A DNA stretch of 64,000 nucleotides, taken from assembly GCF_963678975.1 (NCBI RefSeq), contig NC_089277.1:24006672-24070671 (forward strand). The letters run 5' to 3'. Positions 35,001 through 45,256 of this stretch are shown here, piece by piece. The notes below the pieces were generated by a model. The model was not told where the DNA came from. It worked only from the letters and a program-made list of their open reading frames with translations, and made no database searches. This stretch comes from Dysidea avara. Lineage: Eukaryota; Porifera; Demospongiae; Dictyoceratida; Dysideidae. The position numbers and the translations under genes were made by a program. Within the stretch, counting starts at the first letter, position 1, and every line of letters starts with the position of its first letter.

Positions 35001-36214
35001 TTCAGTGCTGGTCACTGTAAAGTGTTAATAATAACACCCTGCCAGCAATAGGCACTGGCCTATTATGCTGGCATAATTTTGAGCATAATAGGTGCCTGAA
35101 AGCATCAAGCATAATGCTAGCATAATAGGCAGAATAGTTGTCACGCAGAAATACATGCCACAGAAAAAGGTTGACTTACACTAATAACACAGTTGATGCT
35201 ACTGATATCATGACAGTGGAGTAGTTATTTGACATGACTGTTATTATAGTTTACAATTCAGCCAATTCTTAATGCACAACGAGCACTTTTTACATTAACT
35301 TTTAACCAGTTGTTCAAAAGCCAACATTTGGGAACTGTGGCAAAAAATTTGAGCACAATTATAAGCATAATTATAGGAAATAATTTGAGCATTGTAGCAT
35401 AGCATAATAGGCAAAATTAAAAGCATAATTGGCTGGTGCCTAACCTAGTCAGCAAGACATTAAATTTGTGTAACACTACACATATACATTCCTTAATTGC
35501 ACTGGTCAATTAATAATTATAGTTAAGGCCACTCCAAATAAATTCTCTGTTTCCCGTCCACCACCCGCATCTGGTTACTGTCAGCTCTAAACATTCCATT
35601 ATTCAGTAGTATTCTTCTGGTTGTTCTTACATACTGTACTAATAGCCATCCTATAACAAGTGTCAGCAGTGCTATCAAGTCGGCACAAATTCATGCTTGT
35701 GTTATTTTTGCAACTTAAAAGGAAGGTACAAGTATTAAGCATGTTTTTATGCGCCCCGCTTTTTATGGCTGTGCCAGGCAAATAATGACTTGAAAGCTGC
35801 CAATTTTTTAATGGAATAATGGAAATGGACTGTCCACCCGCATGCAAATATGCCTTGAGTCCAGGACAGGAAACAAAGAATTTAATTGGAGTGGCCTAAC
35901 AGAATAATATGCCGGCGATAGCTAATAGGATAAAATGGACACATAGATTTAAATGATTTTATACAACTTGTCCCCCAGACACCTGGGGAGCAAATTCCTA
36001 CATAAATAATAATCAGATACCCCTGTCATGTTGCCGTACTCCGAGTGGACCATATACAGGTAGTTCTGTACATGCACAGTCCTGCACAGTCCTGCACAGC
36101 CAGCGCCGTAACAGGTAGCTATATCAACTAGCTATAGTTTATATATTTAATACCAGTATAATAGATCACATACGCAATTTGATTATTTATTTTCTTTGCT
36201 GGCCTTGTAGTCAT
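26061..36214 (-). CDS. SLC35F1/F2-like solute transporter, seven exons (copy 1)
   Basis: Exons on the minus strand: 36174-36214, 32734-33028, 31788-31956, 31252-31411, 29302-29354, 29071-29225 and 26061-26312. All junctions have GT and AG, and reading phases agree; the total is 374 residues, normal for SLC35F. Family landmarks include TGQMLSLLWTGTGVF, ANWWKFLILGIADVQGVYLQ, TTVTSSM then VIDNGASIVW, KTRYKLVHYVSMIICTAG, GDSLCILAALAQCLSLVGQE, SSMVVNLSTLTANVYSLLFA and GGFVVIMFGLILYN. These are the ten-helix drug/metabolite-transporter fold. SLC35F members sit in endomembranes or plasma membrane; substrates are mostly unknown. The last 40 residues are acidic (NLDNSDDDSASYSEQ), ending in a likely sorting tail. 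Exon 1 (MTTRPAKKINNQIA) is the least certain: it is chosen by phase and by the donor GTATGTG. The introns hold SINE, LINE and MITE relics. Confidence 0.85.
26875..26985 (-). repeat. tRNA-derived SINE head (copy 1)
   Basis: On the minus strand: TATCTCAGTAGTTACCTG resembles an A box, and CCTAGTTCAAATCCCGGA carries a B box at tRNA-like spacing. No cloverleaf with intact acceptor stem is seen, so it is a SINE head rather than a working tRNA. Also in copy 2. Confidence 0.6.
27030..27400 (+). pseudogene. LINE 3' relic, second family member (copy 1)
   Basis: Frame-shifted translation gives LEAFQKRAAR near 27055, then LQLIRFYKFVEFLSPNYS, and IKLWNTLPPKF near 27310, the same landmarks as the C-terminal region of the LINE at 16258. 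Ends in AAATAAATGAAA. Heavily decayed; sits in the transporter intron. Confidence 0.65.
28412..28682. mobile_element. Near-perfect foldback MITE (copy 1)
   Basis: Almost the whole 270 bp folds back on itself. The left arm, AAAACAGTCAGGCTG through GGCCTTCAAAAAGCCTGG and GGCTGCAATGATGTTGATGA, is mirrored to the right end, with a tip at GCATGCA near 28550. Transcribed, it would give a long hairpin RNA. Confidence 0.8.
29471..29708. mobile_element. Foldback MITE, GTGACC family (copy 1)
   Basis: Left end TGTGACCGGATTTGCAAAAA plus GGGGTCTTCCACACA; right end TGTGTGGAAGACCCCTTTTC plus ACAAATCCGGTCACA. ATTT occurs on both sides of the GTGACC...GGTCAC core, a candidate 4-bp duplication. In copy 2 its left end is mutated. 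Confidence 0.75.
29962..30222. mobile_element. Foldback MITE with AAACAAGCTC ends (copy 1)
   Basis: GAAACAAGCTCAAAAATGTT at the left is complementary to AACATTTTTGAGCTTGTTTC at the right, and inner arms around GCAATAAAAAGTAAGGAAAC also pair. Non-coding, in a transporter intron. Confidence 0.75.
31957..32733. other. Transporter intron, no additional feature
   Basis: AT-rich intron between the second and third transporter exons, with a T-rich run near 32500-32523. I see no repeat or gene that I can support. Confidence 0.4.
33460..33566 (+). repeat. SINE 3' part
   Basis: Matches the 3' portion of the repeat at 34800: AAAGTCTAAGT, then GGCTGTAGGACC...GTCCTACAG, CTGTAAAGCATTAATAA and an A run. 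Confidence 0.55.
33567..34103. other. Transporter first-intron sequence
   Basis: AT-rich, no match elsewhere in the window, no gene or repeat seen. Confidence 0.35.
34104..34380. mobile_element. Foldback MITE, GTGACC-related
   Basis: Left end GAGCCTGCGGAAACAGGGAA plus TGTGGGCA; right end TGCCCACATGCCCTGTTTTT plus GCAGGCCTGGTCAC. A central AAATTTGCTCGAGCAAATTT palindrome lies near 34320-34342. Confidence 0.6.
34426..34649. mobile_element. MITE with AGGGACCGTACGC ends
   Basis: Terminal inverted repeats AGGGACCGTACGCAAGG and CCTTGCGTACAGTCCCT, flanked by direct repeats GCTCATA (7-8 bp). Inside are repeated TTTGACGAATT words, similar to those in the TA element at 52391. Non-coding. Confidence 0.8.
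34800..35036 (+). repeat. tRNA-derived SINE, fullest copy
   Basis: The B-box-like AGTTCGAATCC at 34858-34868 is followed by a unique body and a tail with GGCTGCAGCACATG, GCTGTAGACCTTC and CTGTAAAGTGTTAATAATAA. Tail pieces recur at 1636 and 33460, which defines a family. The A box and cloverleaf are weak, so it is not a tRNA gene. Confidence 0.6.
35051..35440. mobile_element. Foldback MITE with GGCAC(C/T)(A/G)GCC ends
   Basis: Left end GGCACTGGCCTATTATGCTG; right end AAGCATAATTGGCTGGTGCC. GCATAATAGG words repeat in both orientations near each end. A small relative lies near 22200-22245. Confidence 0.65.
35441..36173. other. Spacer near the transporter 5' end
   Basis: No gene seen. A CTGCACAGTC unit is repeated at about 36073-36100. 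Confidence 0.35.
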
Positions 36215-36623
36215 AGTTGCCTTTATCACGCTATACTCCAGCTGTTCCTCAATTCTGTCAATCAAGAGGAGGCGAGAGGCGGTCCGGTTGCGGGAAAGGG
36301 TCAATATCGAGGTCAAATGATAAATAGACTCTATAAAGCAATAGACTCTATAAAACCTTCATTCGCCACTGGTAGCTATAGCTACGTAACTGAGTAGTAA
36401 CCACTCAATCTTCTTATCACTTAATCACTAAGCAGTCTGGTCGAGACACTAATACTGATATATCACATGTGGCTTCATACGGCATTATTTGTAACCGGGG
36501 CGCGCGTTCCATTCGACGTACCCCATAATAATACAATTATTATACGCTGATTGAATTCCTTTGAACTGATGTGGTCACCAGACCTTTACTTTTTTGCGAA
36601 AAGTGGGCAGCACCAGACGAGCA
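36215..36623. promoter_or_regulatory. Probable bidirectional promoter between divergent first exons
   Basis: The proposed first exon of the transporter (minus, ending at 36214) and a DM9-SOCS first exon (plus, from 36624) face away from each other across 409 bp. The stretch includes GC-rich segments such as GAGGCGAGAGGCGGTCC. No TATA box is obvious. This is inferred from gene layout only. Confidence 0.4.
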
Positions 36624-36702
36624 ATGGATAGATTGGAGATGATTGCTTCGGCTGAGGGGCACATTCCACCAGGAACAGTACACGCAGGAGTGAATGTGAA
36701 AG
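36624..36702 (+). CDS. Orphan first exon of a third DM9-SOCS gene (partial)
   Basis: The ATG at 36624 opens 26 codons plus one base and ends exactly at GTATGATC, as do the first exons at 17274 and 47327. About 18 of 26 residues match, including the unchanged PPGTVHAGVNV; several differences are silent, so the exon was under selection. No matching second exon follows: the duplicated block begins at 37025, where its intron should continue. It is either the stump of a third gene cut by the breakpoint, or an alternative distant first exon for the copy 2 gene. Confidence 0.65.
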
Positions 36703-37024
36703 GTATGATCGCCGGCTGTCTGGCTTCGCGAGACTATTATAGAGTAGTGGTGTAGTTATGAGACACTCAACTTCTGGTTAGGTAATCAGCCAGTACAGAG
36801 GTAGTCTCGCCATAGATATTAGAGTACAGGGATTAGAAACTAGCGCGCGCCCTGAAACACTCCGCCGTTGGTGAATTCATGAGGCCAAAATGGTGTATTC
36901 TGCTCTGGACTACTTTCTACGGGCGTGGAGTATTTCATGACAATCGCTTTATGTTTTACAAGTACTAGGCAAACTCCTATTGTAAGTCTTGTTGTGAGTT
37001 TATGCCGCCATCAATCATTTTGAG
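36703..37024. other. Sequence between orphan exon and copy 2 breakpoint
   Basis: Probable remnant of the intron after the orphan exon. No repeat seen. Unique in the window. Confidence 0.35.
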
Positions 37025-37059
37025 TACCTCAATCTTGATAATTTATCAGTGTACGTATA

Positions 37060-37305
37060 TGTGACCGAATTTTGGAAATCACCCTTATGGTCGTGCCTGC
37101 AAACAAGTAGAATTTAGCATGGTGCTGTTAATGGTAGAAGACACTTTTCAAGTATATCTAAAATTTTTCTTGTAATTCAAGGTATCTATGGTTTATTCTA
37201 TACCCTGAAATGGGTAGGATTTATAATAACTTATGTATAACGCTGTGTTTCAGAACTAAATATTTAATATGTTGAATGCACCTATAAAGGTAAAATTCGG
37301 TCACA
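37060..37305. mobile_element. Foldback MITE, GTGACC family (copy 2)
   Basis: Counterpart of the element at 3460, with the better preserved outer ends TGTGACCGAATTTTGG and AAAATTCGGTCACA. Confidence 0.65.
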
Positions 37306-37691
37306 TTATAGTATACAATTGTTGGACCACGGTTTCTGGCTACTGCCTTGCTGAACTATCTTATACAAGGACAGCTCCAGAAATTTTAGTGACAGGTTTC
37401 CAATTTTTCCATTGAATGCACAGTTAAACCTGGGAGTATGCACTCCCCCATTGAAAATTGTGTATTCTGAGATTGAATCTGATAACACATTTCACCAAAA
37501 AGTCTTTAAAAGCTGACATTTTAAAACATGTAGAGAACTGCAACAGGCTAAAGAGTTTAGAGGTGGTGTTACAGTATGTGAAGTTTGAAGCATACAGCAG
37601 ACATGAATGCCATTCTGGGAAACTGGGGGTGTATCCCAAGAATAATTTCAGGACTTAACCACTCTGAAATATGATTTTAGACTAGTTTTTA

Positions 37692-39127
37692 CAGGTTTTT
37701 GCAATTGAATTCGGCGACTTTGCAATTGAATTCGTCCTGTTTGCAATTGAGTTCGTCGCTGTTGCAATTGAATTCGTCCCGTTTGCAATTGAATTCGTCG
37801 GTTTGCAATTGAATTCGTCCCGTTTGCAATTGAATTCGTCGCTTTTGCAATTGAATTCGTCGCTTTTGCAGTTAAATTCGTCCGTAACAAGAATGGCAGC
37901 TGGAGCAAACACGAAAACATGATGTAGCAGCTGCTACAAGAACTTGTTCAAGTACAACGGTAGTAAACAACTCTTTATAAGGCAATAATTCTTCCTTTAC
38001 AGCCTATCCAGCAACATTCCAAACTCTACTACGCCATTCGCTATGGGTGTGGTCACTCGCGAGCAAGTTAATTTGTCAGACAGCTATCAACTTCGCGTAC
38101 TACCAGCTTCAATTACCTTCTAGTGTCTCAAGTGTAACTCTCCAAGGCATAAATAGTTCATCTCTTACAGGTTTTTGCAATTGAATTCGGCGACTTTGCA
38201 ATTGAATTCGTCCCGTTTGCAATTGAGTTCGTCGGTTTTGCAATTGAATTCGTCCCGTTTGCAATTGAATTCGTCGGTTTTGCAATTGAATTCGTCCCGT
38301 TTGCAATTGAATTCGTCGCTTTTGCAATTGAATTCGTCGCTTTTGCAATTGAATTCGTCGCTTTTGCAGTTAAATTCGTCCATAACAAGAATGGCAGCTG
38401 GAACAAACATGAAAACATGATGTAGCAGCTGCTACAAGAACTTGTTCAAGTACAACAGTAGTAAACAACTCTTTATAAGGCAATAATTCTTCCTCTACAG
38501 CCTCTCCAACAACATACCAAACTCTACTACGCCATTCGCGATGGGTGTGGTCACTCGCGAGCAAGCTAATTAACTTGTCAGACAGCTATCAACTTCGCGT
38601 ACTACCAGCTTCAATTACCTTCTAGTGTCTCAAGTGTAACTCTCCAAGGCATAAATAGTTCATCTCTTAATGAACGGGTTGGTTTCTTGGAGCAGTTTTG
38701 TTTATGACGAATTGTAATGCAAACGCGACGAATTCTATTGCAAAACCGACTAATTCAACTGCAAAAGCGACGAATTCAATTGCAAACGGGACGAATTCAA
38801 TTGCAATACCGACGAATTCAATTGCAATACCGACGAATTCAATTGCAAACGGGACGAATTCAATTGCAAAGGCGACGAATTCAATTGCAAAAACCTGTAA
38901 TGAACGGGTTGGTTTCTTGAAGCCGTTTTGTTTATGACGAATTGTAATGCAAACGCGACGAATTCTATTGCAAAACCGACTAATTCAACTGCAAAACCGA
39001 CGAATTCAATTGCAAAACCGACGAATTCAATTGCAAACGGGACGAATTCAATTGCAATACCGACGAAGTCAATTGCAAACGGGACGAATTCAATCGCAAA
39101 GGCGACGAATTCAATTGCAAAAACCTG
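37692..39127. mobile_element. TA-flanked element built of 21-bp repeat arrays, copy 2 only
   Basis: A 1,436-bp insertion with ends CAGGTTTTTGCAATTGAATT and its complement, flanked by TA (37690-37691 and 39128-39129); copy 1 keeps the empty site. Four arrays of a 21-bp unit (core GAATTCAATTGCAAA plus six variable bases) lie at about 37695-37888, 38168-38395, 38700-38896 and 38930-39127. The first two run opposite to the last two, so they act as long inverted repeats. The first array with its 280-bp spacer is tandemly repeated as the second; the fourth likewise repeats the third with its own short leader. TA target and inverted ends suggest a Tc1/mariner/pogo-type parasite. Every frame of the 21-bp unit stays open, giving spurious proteins of NSIAKAT-like repeats. 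Confidence 0.85.
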
Positions 39128-39129
39128 TA

Positions 39130-40134
39130 CTATGTGGCAAACTACGTAACTATTAAAAATGTGTTGTTCTATTAGAGTAGTTGACTGCTCTATTAAAGCT
39201 TTGATACTTTCAGTTGCAAATCAATTTTAATTGGCTGAATATACTTGACCAGTTTCTGGAAACTTCAGAAACTAGATCTGCTCTGTTATAAAACTTGTAC
39301 AATATATAGCTCTGCACAGAATACACCTATAACATGCAATGGTAGTAGCTAGACAGGATCTTAGAATGCAGCTCCCTTGAAATGCTGACAAACTCTGAAT
39401 ACTGAAAAGTTTAAGCATTTGTGTAGTTAAAAGTCACACTACACAAACAGAAAGATGAAACATCACTGGATGAGATTATACAGCACAAATGACATGCATA
39501 TATACTAAAAATTTTGGGAGGAGGTAAAAAGCCCTGACCCCCTAAATCTGCTCCAGAGCTTATGCAGATTCCATTGTACACACTGGTGAATCTAGGATAC
39601 CTTTTGAATATCCAATTTACTGGCATGCACTGGCCACACATAAGTCTTCCATTAGCAGTTCCTCCATAGTTTCACTCGCAACTACAAAAGCATTAAGCTG
39701 CTACCCCTTGTGCAAAAGCAGGATAATCTGTTATTTTGAAGGATATGTAATGGTATAAATGGCATTATATGTGTACATCTATACACAACAATTCATGATA
39801 TTATGTTGAAAGTGCTTTACAATGACTTGTCTGTATAGCAATGATAAGCAGCTATTGTTATATTAGATGCATGTTTCGGTTTTCATTTCATTATTAATTT
39901 TTTTTGCATATAAAAGTAATTACTAAATGTATGGTAAACAGTGAGGTAGCTATAATCCAGCATTGTTCATACATGCATGTAATACTGTATACTACAGTGA
40001 GATCATTTTAGTGTGTTTACTTAGTCAATGACACCAGCTGCAGGTATGTACACGTTATCATGGTATCTGTATGTTGTATTTACAAATAATATTTATAAAG
40101 AGATCAGTAAAAGGACCATATACAGTTAAGTGTA
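39130..40134. other. Upstream region of the copy 2 membrane protein pseudogene
   Basis: Matches 4085-5349. It contains the remainder of the dispersed repeat (to about 39300) and AT-rich presumed promoter sequence. Confidence 0.4.
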
Positions 40135-43100
40135 TTGATTATAAAGTGCACGCACAGTGTTATGTATAGTGTACTAAATTTGATTGGTTTGTTGCTAGCT
40201 TCATTATTTCTTTGCAATATTCTCTTAGTGATCATCATATTTTATATTTCACTTACTGGACTACTAGCCATCATACTTGCTGCTCATAATCAACATCATG
40301 TTCATCCTGATGATACCCCATGTCTACAACCACCTTGTCATACACTAGAATACTTCACTAACAACTCTGATGTGTACTTTGTGTCTAATACAACGTTGCT
40401 GTTTGGTCAAGGAGAGTATTATCACATAAAAAGCAACATTATAATTCAGAATGTCACAAACTTTTCACTATTAGGTATCAGTAACCATACCTTACCTGTA
40501 AGTGTCATTAAATGCTTGCCACTATATTCCATATATTTCTACAATGTGGTTGATCTTACAATAAGAAACTTGAAGTTTGATGAATGTGGTACTTCATCGC
40601 CATTGTTTGAATATAGTATTCCACATTACTATGGTGAATTTGCATCTTTGTTTTTTGACTACTGCACTAATATCAACATTGCCAACATATACATTAACAA
40701 CCCAGTAGGATATGGACATTTGCCTTTAATGTGATGGGAAACAATGTCCTTGAAAATGTTACTATAATTATGGGTAAGCATGAAATAAACGGTGATTCTA
40801 TATGTAGCCATGGAGTGTACTGGGTTACTGGAGATAACAACGCTGCAAAATATGACAAGATAGTTATGGTCAAAATTAGCAACATTGTTTTGAGAGATCA
40901 TTGCAAGTCTTGTACATGTAATTCTGACAGGAGCATGCTTGAAATATTATTAAACGGCTACTTCAGTGTCTTTGTAGTTGTTACAAGCTCTGAATTTTCT
41001 AACTGGAATGGTGGCATGGTGAAGACTTATATTGATTCTTTATCACTTATCAACATACATTTTTGCAAATGCACTTTTGTTTCTAACAGTGTAACACATG
41101 GCCTGGTTGATTTCCAATATGACGTTTCTTGTACCTTTGAGACAAACAAGCATCACCCAAGACTTGAGATTCACTTTTCTGAAACTTCATTTTTAAATAT
41201 TCATCGTAGAGATGCTGACACTAGTTATGATCTTAAACTCCTGAAAATTAGGGCAGCGTCAAAGTGTCTTTATGTCAAAATTAAAATTATATTAAATAAT
41301 ATAGAATTTTATAACAATGGTTTAGCTTTATTGGAAGTGCTCCAGCACAGTCAAGATCAGACATCCATCATCCAGGTTTACACTGAAGGTAATTTCATTG
41401 CAGACACTAATAAGAATGTTTATAATGCTGATGGTAAATTAACATCATTTTAAAATGTACAATTGCACTTCAATGGAATTATGAAATTCATCAATAATGT
41501 TTTCAGTGACATTGTTCATTTAGTGTCCTCAACATTGACTGTCTCTAACACAGTACTATTTGACAATAATTACAGTGTACAGGTAATTTCTATCATTGGT
41601 GTACGGTTGTATTTGATGCTCTCGGGTAATATGACACTGACGATGTCCAATAACAAAGTTCACAGTCAACTAATACATGTTCACCTTGCATCCAATAATC
41701 CTTATCCTTACTGTCTGTTCCAATACTACACACCCATTCACAACAGACTTTGAAATCAAAATATTCCAAAACAAACATGAATCACCATATCCTACTGAAT
41801 TAATTTATGGTTCTATCTATCAGTTAATATGACACTGACGATGTCCAATAACAAAGTTCACAGTCAACTAATACATGTTCACCTTGCATCCAATAATCCT
41901 TATCCTTACTGTCTGTTCCAATACTACACACCCATTCACAACAGACTTTGAAATCAAAATATTCCAAAACAAACATGAATCACCATATCCTACTGAATTA
42001 ATTTATGGTTCTATCTATCAGTTAACATCACATTGTGAGTGGGCTCCTGGTGCAGCATTTCAAAATGTCACCCCAAATATTGTGAATAATAGAATCATTA
42101 ATATCGAGTATGAAAATAGCCTATTGTTAGACTCAATAGGTATTCACACCACAGTTTGCTACTGTCCATCATCATCACATTACAACTGTAGTGTTGATCA
42201 ATTAGGTCCTGTATATCCTGGTGAAAATTTGACTGTGGATTTGTGTCTGCCTTATAATGATGAAGATATTGGCATCTTGTATGTGGAAACATACAATAAA
42301 AATTTACCAGAATCAGCATGCCAAATTTATAAGTTTGACAGTATGAGATATGTACTCTATGGCAACCAATGTAAGGCTGTTCATTTTCCAATTGCTTCAG
42401 AACAAGCAGCAGTTTGTGAGTTATTCCTAACAGCTCAACCAAACTTGTTCACTTCTTATGATGCCTTTTTTGTCCACCTTCTTCCATGTCCATTAGGATT
42501 TTCATTACAACATGGAATTTGTGACTGCAATCCTGATCTTAGAAAATACATTGATGAGTGTATGATAAGTAATCAAACAGTCAGAAGACTTTCCAATACT
42601 TACATATTGGGTATTATCTCAACCAAACAGTACAAGGTATCTACTGATTGTCCCACCTACTACTGCTTACAAGGTACGACAAGGATTAATTTACATCATC
42701 CAGATGATCAGTGTCAGCCTCACAGAACTGGTTTGCTATGCTCACAATGTACAGAAGGGTATAGTGTAGTGTTTGGTTCAAACCAGTGTAAAATGTGTTC
42801 AGATATTCATTTACTATTTATATTTTATTTTGTTTGTACTGGTTTATTTCTTATTGTGCTTCTTCTTGTCCTAAACTTGACGGTAACCTTGGGGACTATT
42901 AATAGTATCACTGTATATGTGAACTTAGTTTGGATAAGTGATCCTTATTTGCATTTCAAGCAAAGATTAGTGGCAATTTTACAGCCCTACATTTACATCG
43001 CTAATTTTGCACCACCTTTTGTTTTGTGCTTTTATAATGGTATGAATATGTATGCTAAAGTGTGGATACAACTTGCTTATCCAATATACTTGATAATAAT

Positions 43101-43971
43101 CACTATTACATTTATTTTGGGTAGCCGTTACTCCACCAAACTGTATCGTTTAACATTTAACAGAGCACTACCAGTACTAGCAACCTTGTTTATGCTTACT
43201 TACACTAGTATACTACAAGCCATATCTAGTGCACCTTTGTACACTACCATCATCACTATACCAAGTGACGGTTCTGAGAATCTTTGGTTACTTGATCCAA
43301 CTATTCCACTATTTGGATGGAAGTTTTCACTTTTGATCAGTGTATGCTTCTTGTTGTTTCTGTTCTTGTTAATGTTCAATGTCATATTGTTGTTTACCAA
43401 ACCACTGATGAGATTCAAAATTATTCATCGATTTAAGCCATTAATAGATGCTTTTCAAGGACCATTCAAAAGCCGGTACTACTACTGGATTGGAATACAA
43501 TTATTGATCAGAAATGTTTTTGTGTTGCTTTCTATATTAGGAAAAACTGTATATCTCACATTTAGTTGCATAATAATGATAACTCTGGCTACAACTCATG
43601 GTTACATTCAGCCCTACAAGAGTAAGTTAATTAACATTCAGGAATCATTACTGCTATACAACTTTGCCATAATGTGTGTCCTCCTTATATTCAATGGAAA
43701 TGAAACAATGAACATAATCACAATGAATGTGATGGTTGGTCTGTCATTTCTTCACTGTCTGGTCATTGTAGCTTATCATGTGTTTGCATTCATCATTGCC
43801 ATCCATTGTACCAGACTAGTAAAATCTGCAGCAAACATAAGGAATTGCATAGTGCAATATTGCTACCATAAAAGGCAAAGAAAAGTTCACGTTGAAAACT
43901 TGTGTACAGAAATTCCAGAAGTTGCATATAATTTTGCTAACTTTCGTGAACCATTAATAGGTGAAGATTGA
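40135..43971 (+). pseudogene. Beta-helix membrane protein pseudogene (copy 2)
   Basis: About 97% like the gene at 5350, with the same hydrophobic start, beta-helix ectodomain, cysteine-rich block and multi-pass C-terminus. It keeps an in-frame ATG at about 40162 (ATGTATAGTGTA), which copy 1 lacks. Three lesions break it: a 1-bp deletion near 40715 (TATGGGACAT became TATGGACAT), an A-to-T change making TAA at 41451-41453, and an 8-bp deletion after 41746. A 198-bp tandem duplication (41631-42026) also repeats the 8-bp lesion. The last 698-codon frame (from 41875) covers the cysteine-rich and membrane part without its natural start. If the locus is allelic to copy 1, this would be a null allele. 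Confidence 0.88.
41631..42026 (+). repeat. 198-bp tandem duplication in the pseudogene
   Basis: Two adjacent copies starting at ATGACACTGACGATG (41631 and 41829), effectively identical, so the event is recent. The repeat joins at CAGTTAATATGACAC. Confidence 0.85.
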
Positions 43972-45256
43972 ACATTACTGATTATGAGATGGTACTGCAT
44001 TGTGTGTGTTGCACCATATAAACAAACATTTAAAAAATACTGTAGCTTTATCATGGACATGTATAACCAATATCAGCAATGCACATGATGTAATGATAAT
44101 TGCATATAAACATTTATAAAAAGCACATTCAGTAGATACATAGTTATAATAATGTTTTTGTGTGATTATACATGTATGCTGCAATGTGTTGTCAACATTT
44201 GATTTTAGTATGATTTACAAAAAGTGAGGTAGTATTTGAACACCTTTTGCTAACAAAATTTTAATGTAGTGAAAATTAAGTTTGTAGTAATCAAGGAAAA
44301 TTAACATAAGAATTGCTTTTAATCATTAGAAACTATCCTTATGGCCTCAAATTACTATCCAGATAGTAAATTACTATCCAGATAGTAAATTACTATCCAG
44401 ATAGTAAATTACTATACAGATAGTAAATTGCTATCTGGATATCTGGTTAATACAGATATCTGTTTCAGCCCTAAAATCAAGTATGGATCCATCATCCCTG
44501 TATTAAATCATGCAGTAATGCAACATGAGATGATAGTAAAGCACAGCTAAGTAGATAGGCAATCCGTATAATATTGTAGCTTCTGTGGATCATTCAAGGG
44601 CAGCTCCATGGAATTTTGGTTACATGTTTCTGTTGCACGCACACTTAATGCTCCCTCATGCAGGAAGGTTAAATTTTGAATATTATGTACGTATTGCAGT
44701 GAGACTGATCATGAATTCTAGATCTGGTAACAACAAAAAAATCTAATGTATATAAGTAAAACATATATAGCTAATTAGGAATTGATTGATATACGCTGTT
44801 TAGTTCTATTAGCATAATATCTAAAGAGAGGTGGACTTATATGTGAAGTTTGAAGCATACAACAGGCGTGATCCATGAATGCCATTCTGAGGGGATAGAT
44901 TTGGGGTATGCCTTCAGGAAAATTTTCAGGTCTTAAAAGCTCTGAGATTTAATTTTAGAGTGGTAGACTAAATAACAAAATAATTGTTCTTCTAGGATAG
45001 TTGACTGTTCTATTAGAATTGTCTGAAGCTATACTTGACCAGTTTCTGGAAATCTCAGAATCCCCCTAGATCTGCACTTGATCATTCACTGTCCAGTCCA
45101 CTAGTCTAGTCCAGTGATTGTATACAACCGTGCATGCCATTGTTTCTTTAAGCGGTACTGTAGCTTTGCATGGGTTCGATAAAGTGACTATGTGATTAAA
45201 AGTAAACGAACGAACTAGGAGGAAAATTAGAATTTTAAGTTTGATTAGCTAGGGAT
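43972..45256. other. 3' flank of the pseudogene and spacer
   Basis: Matches 8971-9339, 10225-10660, 11260-11437 and 15042-15305 joined together, thus showing the empty sites of the three copy 1 insertions. The dispersed repeat lies at 44835-45080. Confidence 0.6.
44351..44440 (+). repeat. 19-bp tandem repeat expanded in copy 2
   Basis: The unit TACTATCCAGATAGTAAAT occurs about four times (one with a C-to-A change); copy 1 has a single unit near 10247. The core CTATCCAGATAG is palindromic. Confidence 0.8.

Noticed and set aside
37692-39127. CRISPR-like array
   Set aside because: The units are adjacent with only a few variable bases, in a eukaryotic transposon with TA flanks; there are no spacers or cas genes.
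37648-39156. Overlapping open frames giving proteins of NSIAKAT/NSIANGT or IQLQ repeats on both strands
   Set aside because: They are translations of the 21-bp repeat unit, open in several frames at once because the unit length is a multiple of three; no independent coding signal.
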